This document shows, in pieces, positions 25,159 through 34,863 of a stretch of 64,000 bases of DNA; position 1 is the first letter of the stretch; every line of letters begins with the position of its first letter. The DNA is from Pelomonas sp. Root1444 (GTDB lineage: Bacteria > Pseudomonadota > Gammaproteobacteria > Burkholderiales > Burkholderiaceae_C), in contig NZ_LMFP01000027.1 of the NCBI RefSeq assembly GCF_001426885.1, forward strand, positions 62,001 to 126,000, read 5' to 3'. A model generated the notes under the pieces. That model had not been told where the DNA came from. It did no database searches and saw only the letters and a program-made list of their open reading frames with translations. The position numbers and the translations under genes are program-made.

Positions 25159-25796
25159 AACACCACCTCCGACACGTCCTCACGACCACTCAGCGCCTCG
25201 ACGACGCGCGCATCGTGGCTGGCGATCACCAGCGTGCAGCCCTCGCGCTCGGCCGCGTCGAGCAGCAGGGCCAGCATGGTCAGCGTGTGGTCGTCGTCGA
25301 GATTGGCGCTGGGCTCGTCCGCCAGCAGCAGCCGGGGGCGTCGCATCAGCGCGCGGGCCAGGGCGACACGCTGGGCCTGCCCGACGCTGAGCTGGTGCGG
25401 CTTGCGGCCGGCCAGCTCGGCGATGTCCAGCGCCGCCAGCAGCTCGGCGGTCCGCGCCGGCTCGGCGCCCTGCCCTGCGGCCAGCGCGGGCAGCGCGAGG
25501 TTCTCGGCCACCGTCAGTGCTTCGCTGAGATGAAGGCGCTGCGGCACGACGCCCAACGTCGCGCCGCGCCAGGCGTCCAGCGCGCGCGGGCTCAGGGTTT
25601 GAAGCGCCGCGCCGGCCGCGTGCAGCTCGCCCTGCTGCACGCGCAGCAGCCCGGCGAGCAGGGCCAGCAGCGTCGACTTGCCCGAGCCCGAGGCGCCACG
25701 CAGCAGCAGATGCTGCCCCGCCGGCAGCGCGAAGTCGGCATAGGCGATGGTGGCACCGGCGGCATAGCGGTGGCGCAGCCCGCTCCAGGCCAGCAT
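25155..25796 (-). CDS. ABC transporter ATP-binding protein
   Basis: A 213-residue ATPase with Walker A GASGSGKSTLL (near residue 35), the signature LSVGQAQRVALARAL (near 130) and Walker B LLLADEPSANLD (near 153). The LSVGQ form instead of LSGGQ is common in LolD/MacB-type ATPases. The start at 25796 shares its A with the msrA stop (TGATG), so translation is likely coupled to msrA. It powers the following permease; the transported substrate is unknown. Confidence 0.88.
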   Translation of the reverse strand: MLAWSGLRHRYAAGATIAYADFALPAGQHLLLRGASGSGKSTLLALLAGLLRVQQGELHAAGAALQTLSPRALDAWRGATLGVVPQRLHLSEALTVAENLALPALAAGQGAEPARTAELLAALDIAELAGRKPHQLSVGQAQRVALARALMRRPRLLLADEPSANLDDDHTLTMLALLLDAAEREGCTLVIASHDARVVEALSGREDVSEVVL

Positions 25797-26332
25797 CACT
25801 TCACGAGGCGTTTGAAGCTCGCCAGGAACTTGTCCACCTTGCCCGCGACGACGAAAGCGCAATAGCCCTGGTCGGGGTTGCGGGCGTAGTAATGCTGGTG
25901 GTAGGCCTCGGCCGGGTGGTAGTTGGTCTCGGGCTCCAGCTCGGTGACGACGCGGCCGCCATGCGCCGCGTCGGCCTCGGCGATGACTTCGGCGGCCAGG
26001 CGGCGCTGGTCCTCGGTGTGCCAATAGATGGCCGAGCGGTACTGGGTGCCGACGTCAGCCCCCTGGCGGTTCAGCGTCGTCGGGTTGTGGATGGTGAAGA
26101 ACACCTCCAGCAGCTCGCGCAGCGACACCTGGGCGGGGTCGAAATCCAGCCGCACGACCTCGGCGTGGCCGGTGCTGCCGCTGCAGACCTGCTCATAGTT
26201 CGGCTGGGCCGCATGGCCATTGCTGTAGCCACTCTCGACGCGGTGCACGCCGCGCACGCGCTCGTAGACGGCCTCCAGGCACCAGAAGCAGCCGCCGGCG
26301 AGGGTGATGCGTTCGAGAGTCGGTGTGGACAT
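25796..26332 (-). CDS. msrA: Peptide methionine sulfoxide reductase MsrA
   Basis: A 178-residue MsrA with the catalytic GGCFWC (near residue 13), VRGVHRVESGYSNGH, and YRSAIYWH. It reduces the S-form of methionine sulfoxide in proteins. It is the first gene of a tightly coupled unit with the ABC ATPase, permease and DUF3299 genes. MsrA genes sit next to metal-stress genes in some bacteria, so oxidative or metal stress is a plausible common theme. It is 9 bp downstream of the DUF748 gene on the same strand. Confidence 0.92.
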   Translation of the reverse strand: MSTPTLERITLAGGCFWCLEAVYERVRGVHRVESGYSNGHAAQPNYEQVCSGSTGHAEVVRLDFDPAQVSLRELLEVFFTIHNPTTLNRQGADVGTQYRSAIYWHTEDQRRLAAEVIAEADAAHGGRVVTELEPETNYHPAEAYHQHYYARNPDQGYCAFVVAGKVDKFLASFKRLVK

Positions 26333-26341
26333 GGCGTGCTT

Positions 26342-29300
26342 TCAGTGGACCGAGAGGGACAGTTCGACATGGGGGCGCCAGCCGCCGGTGCAAGCGTCGT
26401 CGCACAGCTTGGGCGCCGCGACGAAGAGGCGCGCGTTCGGGGCGCCGCGCGCCAGCAGCGCGTCGCGCACGGCCACGGCGCGGGCGATGGCGAGCTGGGT
26501 CAGCACCTCGTCCTCGACCGCATAGCTGGCCAGCAGCAGGCCGCGCATCTGCTCGGGCGGCAAGTCCTTGGCCAGGCCGAGGACGTTCTTGGGTTTGTTG
26601 GGCAGCTTGCTGGCGTCATACAGGCGCTTGAGCGCGGCGGCCGGCGTCGGGGCATTCTCGGCGCTCAGCGCCTGCGCCAGGCGCTGCTCGCGGATGGCCT
26701 GGCGCTCGGCCACCGGGTCGGCCCAGCCGGTCAGCGTGAGCTGCACGCCGGGCTTGTCCACCAGCAGGCGGGCGATGCGGTCGAGCTGCTCGCCGCCGGC
26801 CAGTTCGGCACTGCCGGGCGCAAAGGCGATCTCGGCCTGCCCGGGCGCATCGCTGCCGCTGAACAGCGAGAACGGCGAGGTGATGGCCTTGCCGATGAGG
26901 TTCAGCAGCAGCTTCCAGACCAGCCCGCCGACGCTGAACTCCGGGTCGTTCAGCGAGCCGCTGACCGGCAGATTCACGTTGATGACGCCGTCGCTGTCCT
27001 TGAGCAGCGCGACGGCGAACCGCACTGGCAGCGTCGTCGCGGCCGCACTCTCGACGCGCTCGCCGAACGTCAGCTGGTTCAGGATGATCTGGTTGCTGGC
27101 GACGAGCTGGCCGCCCGGCTCGACCTTGTAGCGCGTCTTCGTGGAGAGCTTGCCGCGCTCTATCGCATAGCCGACGTACTTGCCGGCATAGGGCGACAGC
27201 GGCACGAGTTCGATGTCGGTCGCGTTGGCGGCGATGTCCAGCGCCAGCGGTGCGCCCGGCTTGAGCTGGCCGTCGATCTCCAGCAGGCCGGTGCCGGCGA
27301 CCTTGCCGCGCAACGTCAGTGGCGCCATCTGCGGGCTGGTCGACGCGAAGGCGCCGAGGGAACCTTGCAGCTCGGACAGCCGCGCGCTGTAGTGGGGCCG
27401 CACGAAGCGGTCGTTGAAGTCCACCATGCCGCGGTTGACGCGGATGCGCTCGACGGCGAACTCCGGTTGCGGCGCCGATGCGGCCGAGGCCGCGGATGCC
27501 GCCGAAGCTGCCGACGCCGCTGAGGCGGCCGCGGCAGCCGCTTCGGCCGGACCGATGTCGCGCAGGTTGAGGCGGCCCTGCTCGTTGACGATGAGGCGGG
27601 CGTAGGCATCGTCCAGCAACGCCTCCCGCACGGCCACGCGCGGCGGCGCGCCCGGCGCGAGCGCGAGCTTGAGGCCGTCGAGCTGCAGCACCTGCCAGCT
27701 CAGCAAGTCCTCGCCGACGACGCGCTCGCCGTCGACGATGCGGGTCTGCAGCAATGCCAGCGGACCGATGCGCGCTTCGCCACCGGCGGTGGCGGCCCAG
27801 GCGCCACCCGCCTGCTGATCCACGGTCACGTCGGCCTTGAGGCCCAATTCGGCGCGCTGCAGGTGCAGGCCCCAGGCGGGGCTGAGATAAGCATCGAGCA
27901 GTTGCAGCGGCAGCGCCTGGGTTTGCAGGCTGCCGCTGGCGGACAGCGGCGCCAGGCCGATGCGGCCACTCCATTGCAGGCCGCCGCCGGCGGCAGCGGG
28001 TTGGTCGTTGGGGCCGAGTGCCGCCAACTGCGCGCTGAGCTGGGCCTGAACCGGCGCGACGGCCGGCCAGGCGAGCGCACCGAGCTGCAGTCGCAGCGGC
28101 TCCACCGCCAGAGCGACGGGCGGAACGCCGGCGGGCACTGCGGCGTCGCGCCAGCGCAGCGCGCCGCGCTCGACGGCCAAGGCGGCGAGCTGCAGCTTCC
28201 AGCTGGGACCGGCGGCGGAAGCGGTCTCGGCCGGCGGCAGCAGCGGTGCGATGCTGAGGCGGCCCTCGCGCTCGCGCGCGAGCTGCACGCGCGGCGCGTC
28301 GAGCTTCAGCGTGCCCAGGCGCACGGCGCGCCCCGCAGGGTCGATGTCGGCCTGGTCGAGCTGGGCGGCGGCCAGCGTCAGCAGTGGCTTGCCGGCCAGC
28401 GTCAGGCGGGCATCGCTGACGTTCAGCTCTCGCAGCGTGAGCTGGGCGCGGTCGACAGCGCCGTCGGCCAGCGGGTCCTTGACGCTCAGCCGCGCCCGGG
28501 TCGACAGGCCCGCCGCCAGCCGGGCACCGCCAGGCAGCGGCAGCCACGCGGCCAAGCGCTCGACGGACAGGCCGTTCAGCGCGGCGTCGGCCACAAGCAT
28601 CTCGGGCGCCAGCCTGGCCTGCGCTGTCAGCGTCGCCCGGTCCAGCCGCAGGCTCGCGTCCAGCTGGGCCGGCGCCTTCAGCGGCCAGGCGGCGGCGTCG
28701 AGCTTGAGCTGGATGGCGTCAAGCACAAGGTCGCGGGTGGTGAAGCGCCCATCCTGGACCGCCAGTCCGGCGACGCTGAACTGCCAGGGCGGCGTGGCCG
28801 GCGCAGTGGCGGCGACGGCGGCCGGCTTGGCGGCCGGCAGCGGCCGCAGCCAGGCGTTTGGAGACTCGAGCACGATGTGCCCGAAGCCGAGTTGACGGCG
28901 CAGCGGCTGCACATCGGCCAGCGGCAGCTGCAGGCGCTTGAAATCCAGCAGCGGCTTGCCGTCTGGCTGCGTCAGGGACAGGTCAAGCAGCTGCACCATG
29001 CCACTGAGCTTGACGCCGGGCGAGCCTTTGGAGCGCTCGGCAAAGTCCACCGCCAGATCGGCATCCAGCCGCCCCGTCGCCAGCCGCAGCGGCAGGCTGG
29101 CGGGTAGATAAGCCGCCAGCGGCGCGAGGTCGAGGCCGGCCAGCTTGAAGGACAGCCGGGCGCTGACGTCGTCGGCAAAGGGCAGCGCCTCGGCCAGGCT
29201 GTCGAACGCCACGCCGTCGAGCTTGCCGCTCAGGTGCGGCACCACCTTGACCTTGACGTCGGATTCCAGCGTCGACACGAACGGCAGCGCCAGGCGCAGG

Positions 29301-29827
29301 GCCGAGAGTTCGTGCTTGCGCTGCACCGGGCGGTCGTCGAAGAACACGCGGCCGTCGGTCAGTTCGATGTTGTAGACGGCGAACTCGGTGCCCTCCTCAT
29401 CAGGGGCACCAGGCTTGTCGGCAAAGCGCTGGATGAGATCGTCGATGTCGTAGCGGCCCTCGGCGACGCGGGCGACACGCAGCACGGGCTGGGTCAGCGC
29501 CAGCGATTCGATGACGGCGCTGCCGCGCAGCAGCGAGCGCAGCGACAGGGCGGCGTCGAGCCGGGCCAGCGTGAACAGCGGCGGCTGGCCGGCGGAGGGG
29601 CCGTCGATGCGCAGGCCATCGATGACGACTGCCAGCCGCCAGGGCTGGAAATGCGCCTGCTCGATGGTCACGGGCCGGCCCAGTGCCTCCGTCGCCAAGG
29701 CCACGCCGCGCCCCGCGACCCAGCCGGGCAGCGCCAGCGTCACGATGAGCAGCAGCAGGGAAACCAGGGCCGAGAGGGCGACGAGGGCCCAGAGGGCGAG
29801 GCGGAGGGGGGAACGGGAGGCGGTCAT
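26342..29827 (-). CDS. Giant DUF748 (AsmA/TamB-like) protein
   Basis: An 1161-residue protein with one N-terminal transmembrane helix (near residues 12-35) and a long beta-rich periplasmic body of the AsmA-like class. The central region carries a low-complexity linker of repeated Ala-Ala-Ser (around 27475-27540), and the last 130 residues contain FAPGSAELAGGEQLDRIARL, which resembles the start of an OmpA-type peptidoglycan-binding module. Related proteins help move phospholipids or assemble the outer membrane. Translation from a GTG one codon upstream is possible. The divergent DUF218 gene starts only 19 bp away. Confidence 0.8.
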   Translation of the reverse strand: MTASRSPLRLALWALVALSALVSLLLLIVTLALPGWVAGRGVALATEALGRPVTIEQAHFQPWRLAVVIDGLRIDGPSAGQPPLFTLARLDAALSLRSLLRGSAVIESLALTQPVLRVARVAEGRYDIDDLIQRFADKPGAPDEEGTEFAVYNIELTDGRVFFDDRPVQRKHELSALRLALPFVSTLESDVKVKVVPHLSGKLDGVAFDSLAEALPFADDVSARLSFKLAGLDLAPLAAYLPASLPLRLATGRLDADLAVDFAERSKGSPGVKLSGMVQLLDLSLTQPDGKPLLDFKRLQLPLADVQPLRRQLGFGHIVLESPNAWLRPLPAAKPAAVAATAPATPPWQFSVAGLAVQDGRFTTRDLVLDAIQLKLDAAAWPLKAPAQLDASLRLDRATLTAQARLAPEMLVADAALNGLSVERLAAWLPLPGGARLAAGLSTRARLSVKDPLADGAVDRAQLTLRELNVSDARLTLAGKPLLTLAAAQLDQADIDPAGRAVRLGTLKLDAPRVQLAREREGRLSIAPLLPPAETASAAGPSWKLQLAALAVERGALRWRDAAVPAGVPPVALAVEPLRLQLGALAWPAVAPVQAQLSAQLAALGPNDQPAAAGGGLQWSGRIGLAPLSASGSLQTQALPLQLLDAYLSPAWGLHLQRAELGLKADVTVDQQAGGAWAATAGGEARIGPLALLQTRIVDGERVVGEDLLSWQVLQLDGLKLALAPGAPPRVAVREALLDDAYARLIVNEQGRLNLRDIGPAEAAAAAASAASAASAASAASAASAPQPEFAVERIRVNRGMVDFNDRFVRPHYSARLSELQGSLGAFASTSPQMAPLTLRGKVAGTGLLEIDGQLKPGAPLALDIAANATDIELVPLSPYAGKYVGYAIERGKLSTKTRYKVEPGGQLVASNQIILNQLTFGERVESAAATTLPVRFAVALLKDSDGVINVNLPVSGSLNDPEFSVGGLVWKLLLNLIGKAITSPFSLFSGSDAPGQAEIAFAPGSAELAGGEQLDRIARLLVDKPGVQLTLTGWADPVAERQAIREQRLAQALSAENAPTPAAALKRLYDASKLPNKPKNVLGLAKDLPPEQMRGLLLASYAVEDEVLTQLAIARAVAVRDALLARGAPNARLFVAAPKLCDDACTGGWRPHVELSLSVH

Positions 29828-29846
29828 CACAGCGGACGCATTATTG

Positions 29847-30659
29847 ATGTCGGCGATGATGCCGACCGTGAGCCTCGCCCTCGACTATTCCGGCTTCAAG
29901 ATCGTGCTGCTCGCAGCCGCCCTGCCCCCCGCACCGATGCTGCTGCTGGCGGGCTGGGGTGGCTGGCGGCTCAAGCGCGGCCGGCGCGGCGGCGGCTGGC
30001 TGCTGGCGGTGGCGCTGCTGGCGCTGTGGTTCTCGTCCACCGAGGCGGTGGCCGAGCTGCTGAGCCGGGTGATCGGCCAACCTGCAGCGTTGACCCCGGC
30101 ACAAGTCGGCGCGCTGCGCGGGCAGCACGATGGCGCCGTGCTGGTGCTCGGCGGCGGCGTGCGCCGGCACGTGCCGGAGTTCGGTGCCGGCGTGCCGAAC
30201 GACATCACGGCCGAGCGCCTGGCCTACGGCGTGTGGGTGGCGCGGCGCACTGGCTGGCCGCTGGGCTTCACGGGCGGCGTCGGGTGGGCCGCCACGGAGC
30301 TGCGCGAGCCCGAGGCGCGCATCGTCGCCCGCGTTGCCGCGCAGGAGTACGGCCTGCCGCTGCGCTGGGCCGAAGCCAATTCACGGGACACGCGCCAGAA
30401 CGCGGCGTACACGCTGCCCGCGCTGGCGGCGGCCGGTGTCAAGCAGGTGGTGCTGGTCACGCACGAGGCCCACATGCGCCGCGCGCTGCGCGCCTTCGAG
30501 CCGGAAGCGGCGCGCCGGGGCATCCGCATCCTGCCGGCGCCGGTCGGCCTGCGTACCGATGCCTTGACGAGCTTTGCCGACTGGTGCCCGTCGACCGAAG
30601 GTTTCGAACACATGCGGTATCTCACCTACGAGACGCTAGCCTGGTGGGCCGGCCGCTAG
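29847..30659 (+). CDS. YdcF/ElyC-like DUF218 membrane protein
   Basis: A 270-residue inner-membrane protein. Two hydrophobic helices lie near residues 18-40 and 50-66, followed by the DUF218 domain with AVLVLGGGVRR (near residue 95), GFTGGVG (near 135), NSRDTRQNA and VVLVTHEAHMRRAL. ElyC affects envelope peptidoglycan and polysaccharide precursor metabolism in E. coli. Three in-frame ATGs (29847, 29856, 29859) compete as start, and none has a strong Shine-Dalgarno. Confidence 0.8.
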   Translation: MSAMMPTVSLALDYSGFKIVLLAAALPPAPMLLLAGWGGWRLKRGRRGGGWLLAVALLALWFSSTEAVAELLSRVIGQPAALTPAQVGALRGQHDGAVLVLGGGVRRHVPEFGAGVPNDITAERLAYGVWVARRTGWPLGFTGGVGWAATELREPEARIVARVAAQEYGLPLRWAEANSRDTRQNAAYTLPALAAAGVKQVVLVTHEAHMRRALRAFEPEAARRGIRILPAPVGLRTDALTSFADWCPSTEGFEHMRYLTYETLAWWAGR

Positions 30660-30685
30660 CGGCGACGCAACAGCACAAATAGAAA

Positions 30686-30713
30686 CCCCGCCGGGCTTGA
30701 AGGCCGGGCGGGG
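30686..30713 (-). terminator. Rho-independent terminator for ubiD
   Basis: CCCCGCC (30686-30692) pairs with GGCGGGG (30707-30713), with further partial pairing inside. Read on the minus strand, the hairpin is followed by TTTCTATTTG. It lies 117 bp beyond the ubiD stop and 26 bp beyond the stop of the convergent DUF218 gene, so it may serve both. Confidence 0.65.
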
Positions 30714-30764
30714 TGGGGTGGCGAGGCCACCTTGGGGCTCCACGGCGATTTGCCGAAGGGCTCC

Positions 30765-30786
30765 TGGCGCGCAAGGGATTGCGCCA
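30765..30786. repeat. Small hairpin between convergent genes
   Basis: TGGCGC (30765-30770) pairs with GCGCCA (30781-30786) around a 10-nt loop. It lies 44 bp downstream of the ubiD stop and has no U-tract. It may assist the terminator at 30686-30713. Confidence 0.35.
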
Positions 30787-30829
30787 GAGGTTGTGCCTGA
30801 AAAGGCCTAACAACAGTAGGCGAGTCGTC

Positions 30830-32368
30830 TCAAGCCTTCAAGAAGAGTTGCCCGAATAGCGCCTCGGCCCGCGCCGTGACCTCGGGCGGCAGGCTGATGC
30901 CGCGGCCCCACTCGCGGCTGGTCTCGCCGGGCCATTTGTTGGTCGCGTCCAGCCCCATCTTGCCGCCCAGGCCGCTGACGGGCGAAGCGAAGTCGAGGTA
31001 GTCGATGGGCGTGTTGTCGACCAGCGTCGTGTCGCGCACCGGGTCCATGCGCGTGGTGATCGCCCAGATCACCTCCTGCCAGTTGCGCGTGTCGATGTCG
31101 TCATCCACGACCACGATGAACTTCGTGTACATGAACTGGCGCAGGAAGCTCCAGATGCCAAACATCAGCCGCTTGGCGTGGCCGGGGTAGGACTTCTTGA
31201 TGGAGACCACGGCCATGCGGTAGCTGCAGCCCTCGGGCGGCAGGTAGAAGTCGACGATCTCCGGGAACTGCTTTTGCAGGATGGGCACGAAGACCTCGTT
31301 GAGCGCGACGCCGAGGATGGCCGGCTCGTCCGGCGGCTTGCCGGTGTAGGTGGAGTGGTAGATCGGGTTCTTGCGCTGGGTCTGACGGGTGATCTCGAAG
31401 ACGGGGAACCAGTCCTGCTCGTTGTAGTAGCCGGTGTGGTCGCCGAAAGGGCCTTCCAGCGCGTGCAGGTAGCCACCCTTCTCTTTCAGCGGCACGCCGC
31501 GTTCGCTGACGCCGGTGTAGCCAGGCGCGGCCGGCGGGATGTGACCTTCCAGCACGATCTCCGCCGATGCCGGCGCCTGCAGTGGCTGACCGGTGCCGAC
31601 GCCGGTGTTGACCAGTTCGGTGCGCGAGCCGCGCAGCAGGCCGGCGAACTGGTACTCGGACAGGCTGTCCGGCACCGGCGTGACGGCGCCGAGGATGGTG
31701 GCCGGGTCGGCGCCCAGCGCGACGGCGATGGGAAACGGCTCGCCGGGGTGGGCCAGCGCGTGGTCACGGAAGTCCAGCGCGCCGCCGCGGTGAGCCAGCC
31801 AGCGCATGATGACCTGCCGCGGCCCGATCAGTTGCTGGCGGTAGATGCCCAGGTTCTGCCGGGTGCGCGCCGGGCCCCGCGTGATGACGAGGCCCCACGT
31901 GATCAGGGGGGCGGCATCGTCCGGCCAGCAATGCTGGATCGGCAGCCGGCCGAGGTCGATGTCGCCGGCCTCGAAGACCTCCTCCTGGCAGACCGCGCGG
32001 CGCTGCACGCTGGGCTTCATGTCCCACAGCGCCTTGGCCATTTGCAGCAGCTTGCCGGCGTCCTTCAAGCCTTTGGGCGGGTCGGGCTCCTTGAGGCTGG
32101 CAAGCACCCGGCCGACATCCCGCAAATCGGCCAGGGAGTCAGCCCCCATGCCGAGTGCGACCCGACGCGTTGTCCCGAAAAGATTGGTCAAGGCGGGGGT
32201 GGAAAACCCGGTCGGCGCCTCGAACAGCAGCGCCGGCCCACCGGCCCTGAGCACACGGTCGCTGAGGGCGGTCATCTCCAGCACCGGCGAGACTTTTTCG
32301 CGCACCCGCTTCAGTTCGCCAAGCCCTTCCAGCCCGGCCATGAAGTCCCGCAAGTCGCTGTATTTCAT
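30830..32368 (-). CDS. ubiD: UbiD-family 4-hydroxy-3-polyprenylbenzoate decarboxylase
   Basis: A 512-residue UbiD protein. The start at 32368 ([10 protein letters not shown]) is preferred over an in-frame upstream ATG because the family begins there. Prenylated-FMN-binding features include IYRQQLIG (near residue 180) and the catalytic E(R/x)nE region in [11 protein letters not shown] (near 300). It acts in ubiquinone synthesis with UbiX-made prFMN. No ubiX lies in the window. It is divergent from a lytic transglycosylase gene. Confidence 0.9.
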   Translation of the reverse strand: MKYSDLRDFMAGLEGLGELKRVREKVSPVLEMTALSDRVLRAGGPALLFEAPTGFSTPALTNLFGTTRRVALGMGADSLADLRDVGRVLASLKEPDPPKGLKDAGKLLQMAKALWDMKPSVQRRAVCQEEVFEAGDIDLGRLPIQHCWPDDAAPLITWGLVITRGPARTRQNLGIYRQQLIGPRQVIMRWLAHRGGALDFRDHALAHPGEPFPIAVALGADPATILGAVTPVPDSLSEYQFAGLLRGSRTELVNTGVGTGQPLQAPASAEIVLEGHIPPAAPGYTGVSERGVPLKEKGGYLHALEGPFGDHTGYYNEQDWFPVFEITRQTQRKNPIYHSTYTGKPPDEPAILGVALNEVFVPILQKQFPEIVDFYLPPEGCSYRMAVVSIKKSYPGHAKRLMFGIWSFLRQFMYTKFIVVVDDDIDTRNWQEVIWAITTRMDPVRDTTLVDNTPIDYLDFASPVSGLGGKMGLDATNKWPGETSREWGRGISLPPEVTARAEALFGQLFLKA

Positions 32369-32401
32369 AACTGAAAGTAATTTTGATTGGCCCAAACAGC
32401 C

Positions 32402-32429
32402 TTGACGGGTTATCTTCAACCCATAGAAT
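32402..32429 (+). promoter_or_regulatory. Sigma-70-type promoter for the lytic transglycosylase gene
   Basis: TTGACG (32402-32407) and TAGAAT (32424-32429) are separated by 16 bp, close to the housekeeping consensus. It points at the gene starting at 32574, with a leader of roughly 135 nt. The region between is otherwise without a gene. Confidence 0.55.
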
Positions 32430-32573
32430 CCGGCGCTTCGGGTTTTCACTGAAGCCCCACCGGCCGCCAAACGCCTCAAGGACTTGAGGAGCAGCACCGG
32501 GAAATTATCACCGTCGCCCGTCCAGACCGCCGCTTGTCGGCAGCTTGAGGCGGGCTGCGGCACAAGGAGTCGC

Positions 32574-33425
32574 ATGACGACACGTCAAGACCTCATCAGC
32601 CTGGCTGCCCTCGTGCGGAACTCGGCGTCGCTGTTCGTGAAGGACATCGGCAACGGGCTGCTCGTGGTCAGCCACAACACGCTGGCCCTGGTTGGGCTGG
32701 CCGTGGTGGCCGTGATGCTGGTGTTCACGAGCCAGGCAGGCCTGCGGCAGAACCTCGAGTCGGCCACGCTGGGCTGGCTGAACGCCCGCCACGAGGCGCG
32801 CGCCGAGGCCGAAGGCAACACGCTGTTGGCCGCCGCGGAGCCGGACGCCATCAGCCGCGCGACCGCCACCGACCCGCGCGAGTTGAGCCGCCAGCAGGCC
32901 GCCGTCGCCCACTGGCTGGCGCGCCGCTACAGCGTGGCGCCCGAGCCCATCAGCCGCCTGGTGCAGGAGGCCTGGGCCGTCGGCAACCGCGCCAAGGTCG
33001 AGCCGACGCTGATCCTGGCGATCATGGCCATCGAGTCGCGCTTCAACCCGTTCGCGCAGAGCGCCGTGGGTGCGCAAGGCCTGATGCAGGTGATGACCCG
33101 CGTCCACGACGACAAATACGAAGCCTTCGGCGGCACGCTCGCGGCCTTCGACCCGGTGACAAACCTGCGGGTGGGCGTGCAGGTGCTGAAGGAATGCATT
33201 CAGCGCGCCGGCAGCCTGGAAGACGGCCTGCGCTTTTACGTGGGCGGCGCCAACCTGGCCGAGGACACCGGCTACACCGCCCGCGTGCTGGCCGAGCACG
33301 ACCTGCTCCGCGCCGTCGCCGGCGGCCGCAGCGTGCCGGCGAACACCGCCGCGCCGCGCCCGCTGCGCGAAGCGGCATCCGCCCCGACCGGCGGCGATTC
33401 TGCCCAGGTCGCGCTGCTGCGCTGA
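32574..33425 (+). CDS. Lytic transglycosylase (SLT domain)
   Basis: A 283-residue membrane-anchored protein. The start at 32574 follows AAGGAG at 32564-32569. A hydrophobic helix is near residues 36-54. The SLT domain spans about 130-235: the catalytic Glu is in [14 protein letters not shown], followed by [11 protein letters not shown] and RFYVGGAN. It cleaves peptidoglycan glycan strands to anhydromuropeptides. The last 40 residues are Ala/Pro-rich and probably disordered. It is located before the glyA riboswitch. Confidence 0.88.
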   Translation: MTTRQDLISLAALVRNSASLFVKDIGNGLLVVSHNTLALVGLAVVAVMLVFTSQAGLRQNLESATLGWLNARHEARAEAEGNTLLAAAEPDAISRATATDPRELSRQQAAVAHWLARRYSVAPEPISRLVQEAWAVGNRAKVEPTLILAIMAIESRFNPFAQSAVGAQGLMQVMTRVHDDKYEAFGGTLAAFDPVTNLRVGVQVLKECIQRAGSLEDGLRFYVGGANLAEDTGYTARVLAEHDLLRAVAGGRSVPANTAAPRPLREAASAPTGGDSAQVALLR

Positions 33426-33437
33426 CTTACACTCGCC

Positions 33438-33540
33438 GCTCACGCGACTGGCGATCAGGGGCACAAGCTGCCCCGAGGTGGGCCACCACCGGGGAGCGTG
33501 AGGCGGTTGCCAAACCGCCATCAGCCGTTCGCCTGGGCAG
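33438..33540 (+). ncRNA. ZTP (pfl) riboswitch upstream of glyA
   Basis: The leader matches the ZTP/pfl riboswitch. CTCACGC (33439-33445) pairs with GCGTGAG (33496-33502) as P1, and the conserved GACTGGCGA follows P1. GGGGCA/TGCCCC (33458-33463, 33469-33474) and GGTGG/CCACC (33477-33490) form internal stems, and the conserved ACCGGGGAGCG block closes the first domain. GGCGGTT/AACCGCC (33502-33519) forms the linker stem. The second domain has GCCGTTCGCCTGGGCA (33524-33539), the hallmark pseudoknot region. The family binds ZMP/ZTP, signals of folate (10-formyl-THF) shortage, and here would control glyA-nrdR. Confidence 0.85.
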
Positions 33541-33601
33541 CCCTGACCTCACGCCAGCTCGTCGAGCGCAGGGATTCACCGCCTGACCTTCGGAATCAAC
33601 C

Positions 33602-34855
33602 ATGTTTGACCGCAACACCTCCACCCTCGCCCTGGTCGATCCTGAACTCTGGACGACGATCCAGAACGAGAACCGCCGCCAGGAAGACCACATCGAACTG
33701 ATCGCCAGCGAGAACTACACCTCGCCGGCCGTCATGCAGGCCCAGGGCAGCCAGCTCACGAACAAGTACGCCGAGGGCTACCCGGGCAAGCGCTACTACG
33801 GCGGCTGCGAGTACGTCGACGTTGCCGAGCAACTGGCCATCGACCGCGTGAAACAGTTGTTCGGTGCCGAGTTCGCCAACGTGCAGCCCAACTCCGGCTC
33901 CCAGGCCAACCAGGGCGTGTTCTTCGCGCTGCTGCAACCGGGCGACACCATCATGGGCATGAGCCTGGCCGAAGGCGGCCACCTGACCCACGGCATGGCA
34001 CTGAACATGAGCGGCAAGTGGTTCAACGTCATCAGCTACGGCCTGGACGCGAACGAAGCCATCGACTACGACGCGATGGAAGCCCTGGCCCGCGAGAAGA
34101 AGCCCAAGCTCATCATTGCCGGCGCCTCGGCTTACTCGCTGCGCATCGACTTCGAGCGCTTCGGCAAGATCGCCAAGGAGATCGGCGCCTACTTCATGGT
34201 CGACATGGCCCACTACGCCGGCCTGATCGCCGCGGGCGTCTATCCGAACCCCCTGCCCCACGCCGATGTCGTCACGTCGACCACGCACAAGAGCCTGCGC
34301 GGCCCGCGCGGCGGCATCATCCTGACGAACAAGGAAGACATCGCCAAGAAGATCAACTCGGCGATCTTCCCTGGCATCCAGGGCGGCCCGCTGATGCACG
34401 TCATCGCCGGCAAGGCCGTGGCCTTCAGGGAAGCGCTGACGCCCGAGTTCAAGGCTTATCAGGAACAGGTCGTCAAGAACGCCAAGGTCCTGGCCGAGAC
34501 GCTGATCGAGCGCGGCTTGCGCATCGTTTCCGGCGGCACGGAGAGCCACGTCATGCTGGTGGACCTGCGGCCGAAGAACCTGACCGGCAAGGAAGCCGAG
34601 GCCATCCTGGGCGCCGCACACATGACCTGCAACAAGAACGGCATCCCCAACGATCCGCAGAAGCCCATGGTCACCAGCGGCATCCGCCTGGGCACGCCGG
34701 CCATGACCACGCGCGGCTTCAAGGAGGAGCAGGTGCGTGCCACCGCCCACCTGATCGCCGACGTGCTGGACAAGCCGCACGACGAGGCCAACCTGGCGGC
34801 CGTGCGCGAGAAGGTCGCCGCGCTGACGGCCGCCTTCCCCGTCTACCGCGGCTAA
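33602..34855 (+). CDS. glyA: Serine hydroxymethyltransferase
   Basis: A 417-residue PLP enzyme. It contains ENYTSPAVM near residue 35, [23 protein letters not shown] (near 96), and the PLP-Lys in [16 protein letters not shown] (near residue 228). It interconverts serine and glycine with tetrahydrofolate. Expression is probably governed by the ZTP riboswitch in its leader. It is 8 bp upstream of nrdR. Confidence 0.95.
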   Translation: MFDRNTSTLALVDPELWTTIQNENRRQEDHIELIASENYTSPAVMQAQGSQLTNKYAEGYPGKRYYGGCEYVDVAEQLAIDRVKQLFGAEFANVQPNSGSQANQGVFFALLQPGDTIMGMSLAEGGHLTHGMALNMSGKWFNVISYGLDANEAIDYDAMEALAREKKPKLIIAGASAYSLRIDFERFGKIAKEIGAYFMVDMAHYAGLIAAGVYPNPLPHADVVTSTTHKSLRGPRGGIILTNKEDIAKKINSAIFPGIQGGPLMHVIAGKAVAFREALTPEFKAYQEQVVKNAKVLAETLIERGLRIVSGGTESHVMLVDLRPKNLTGKEAEAILGAAHMTCNKNGIPNDPQKPMVTSGIRLGTPAMTTRGFKEEQVRATAHLIADVLDKPHDEANLAAVREKVAALTAAFPVYRG

Positions 34856-34863
34856 GACGACAA

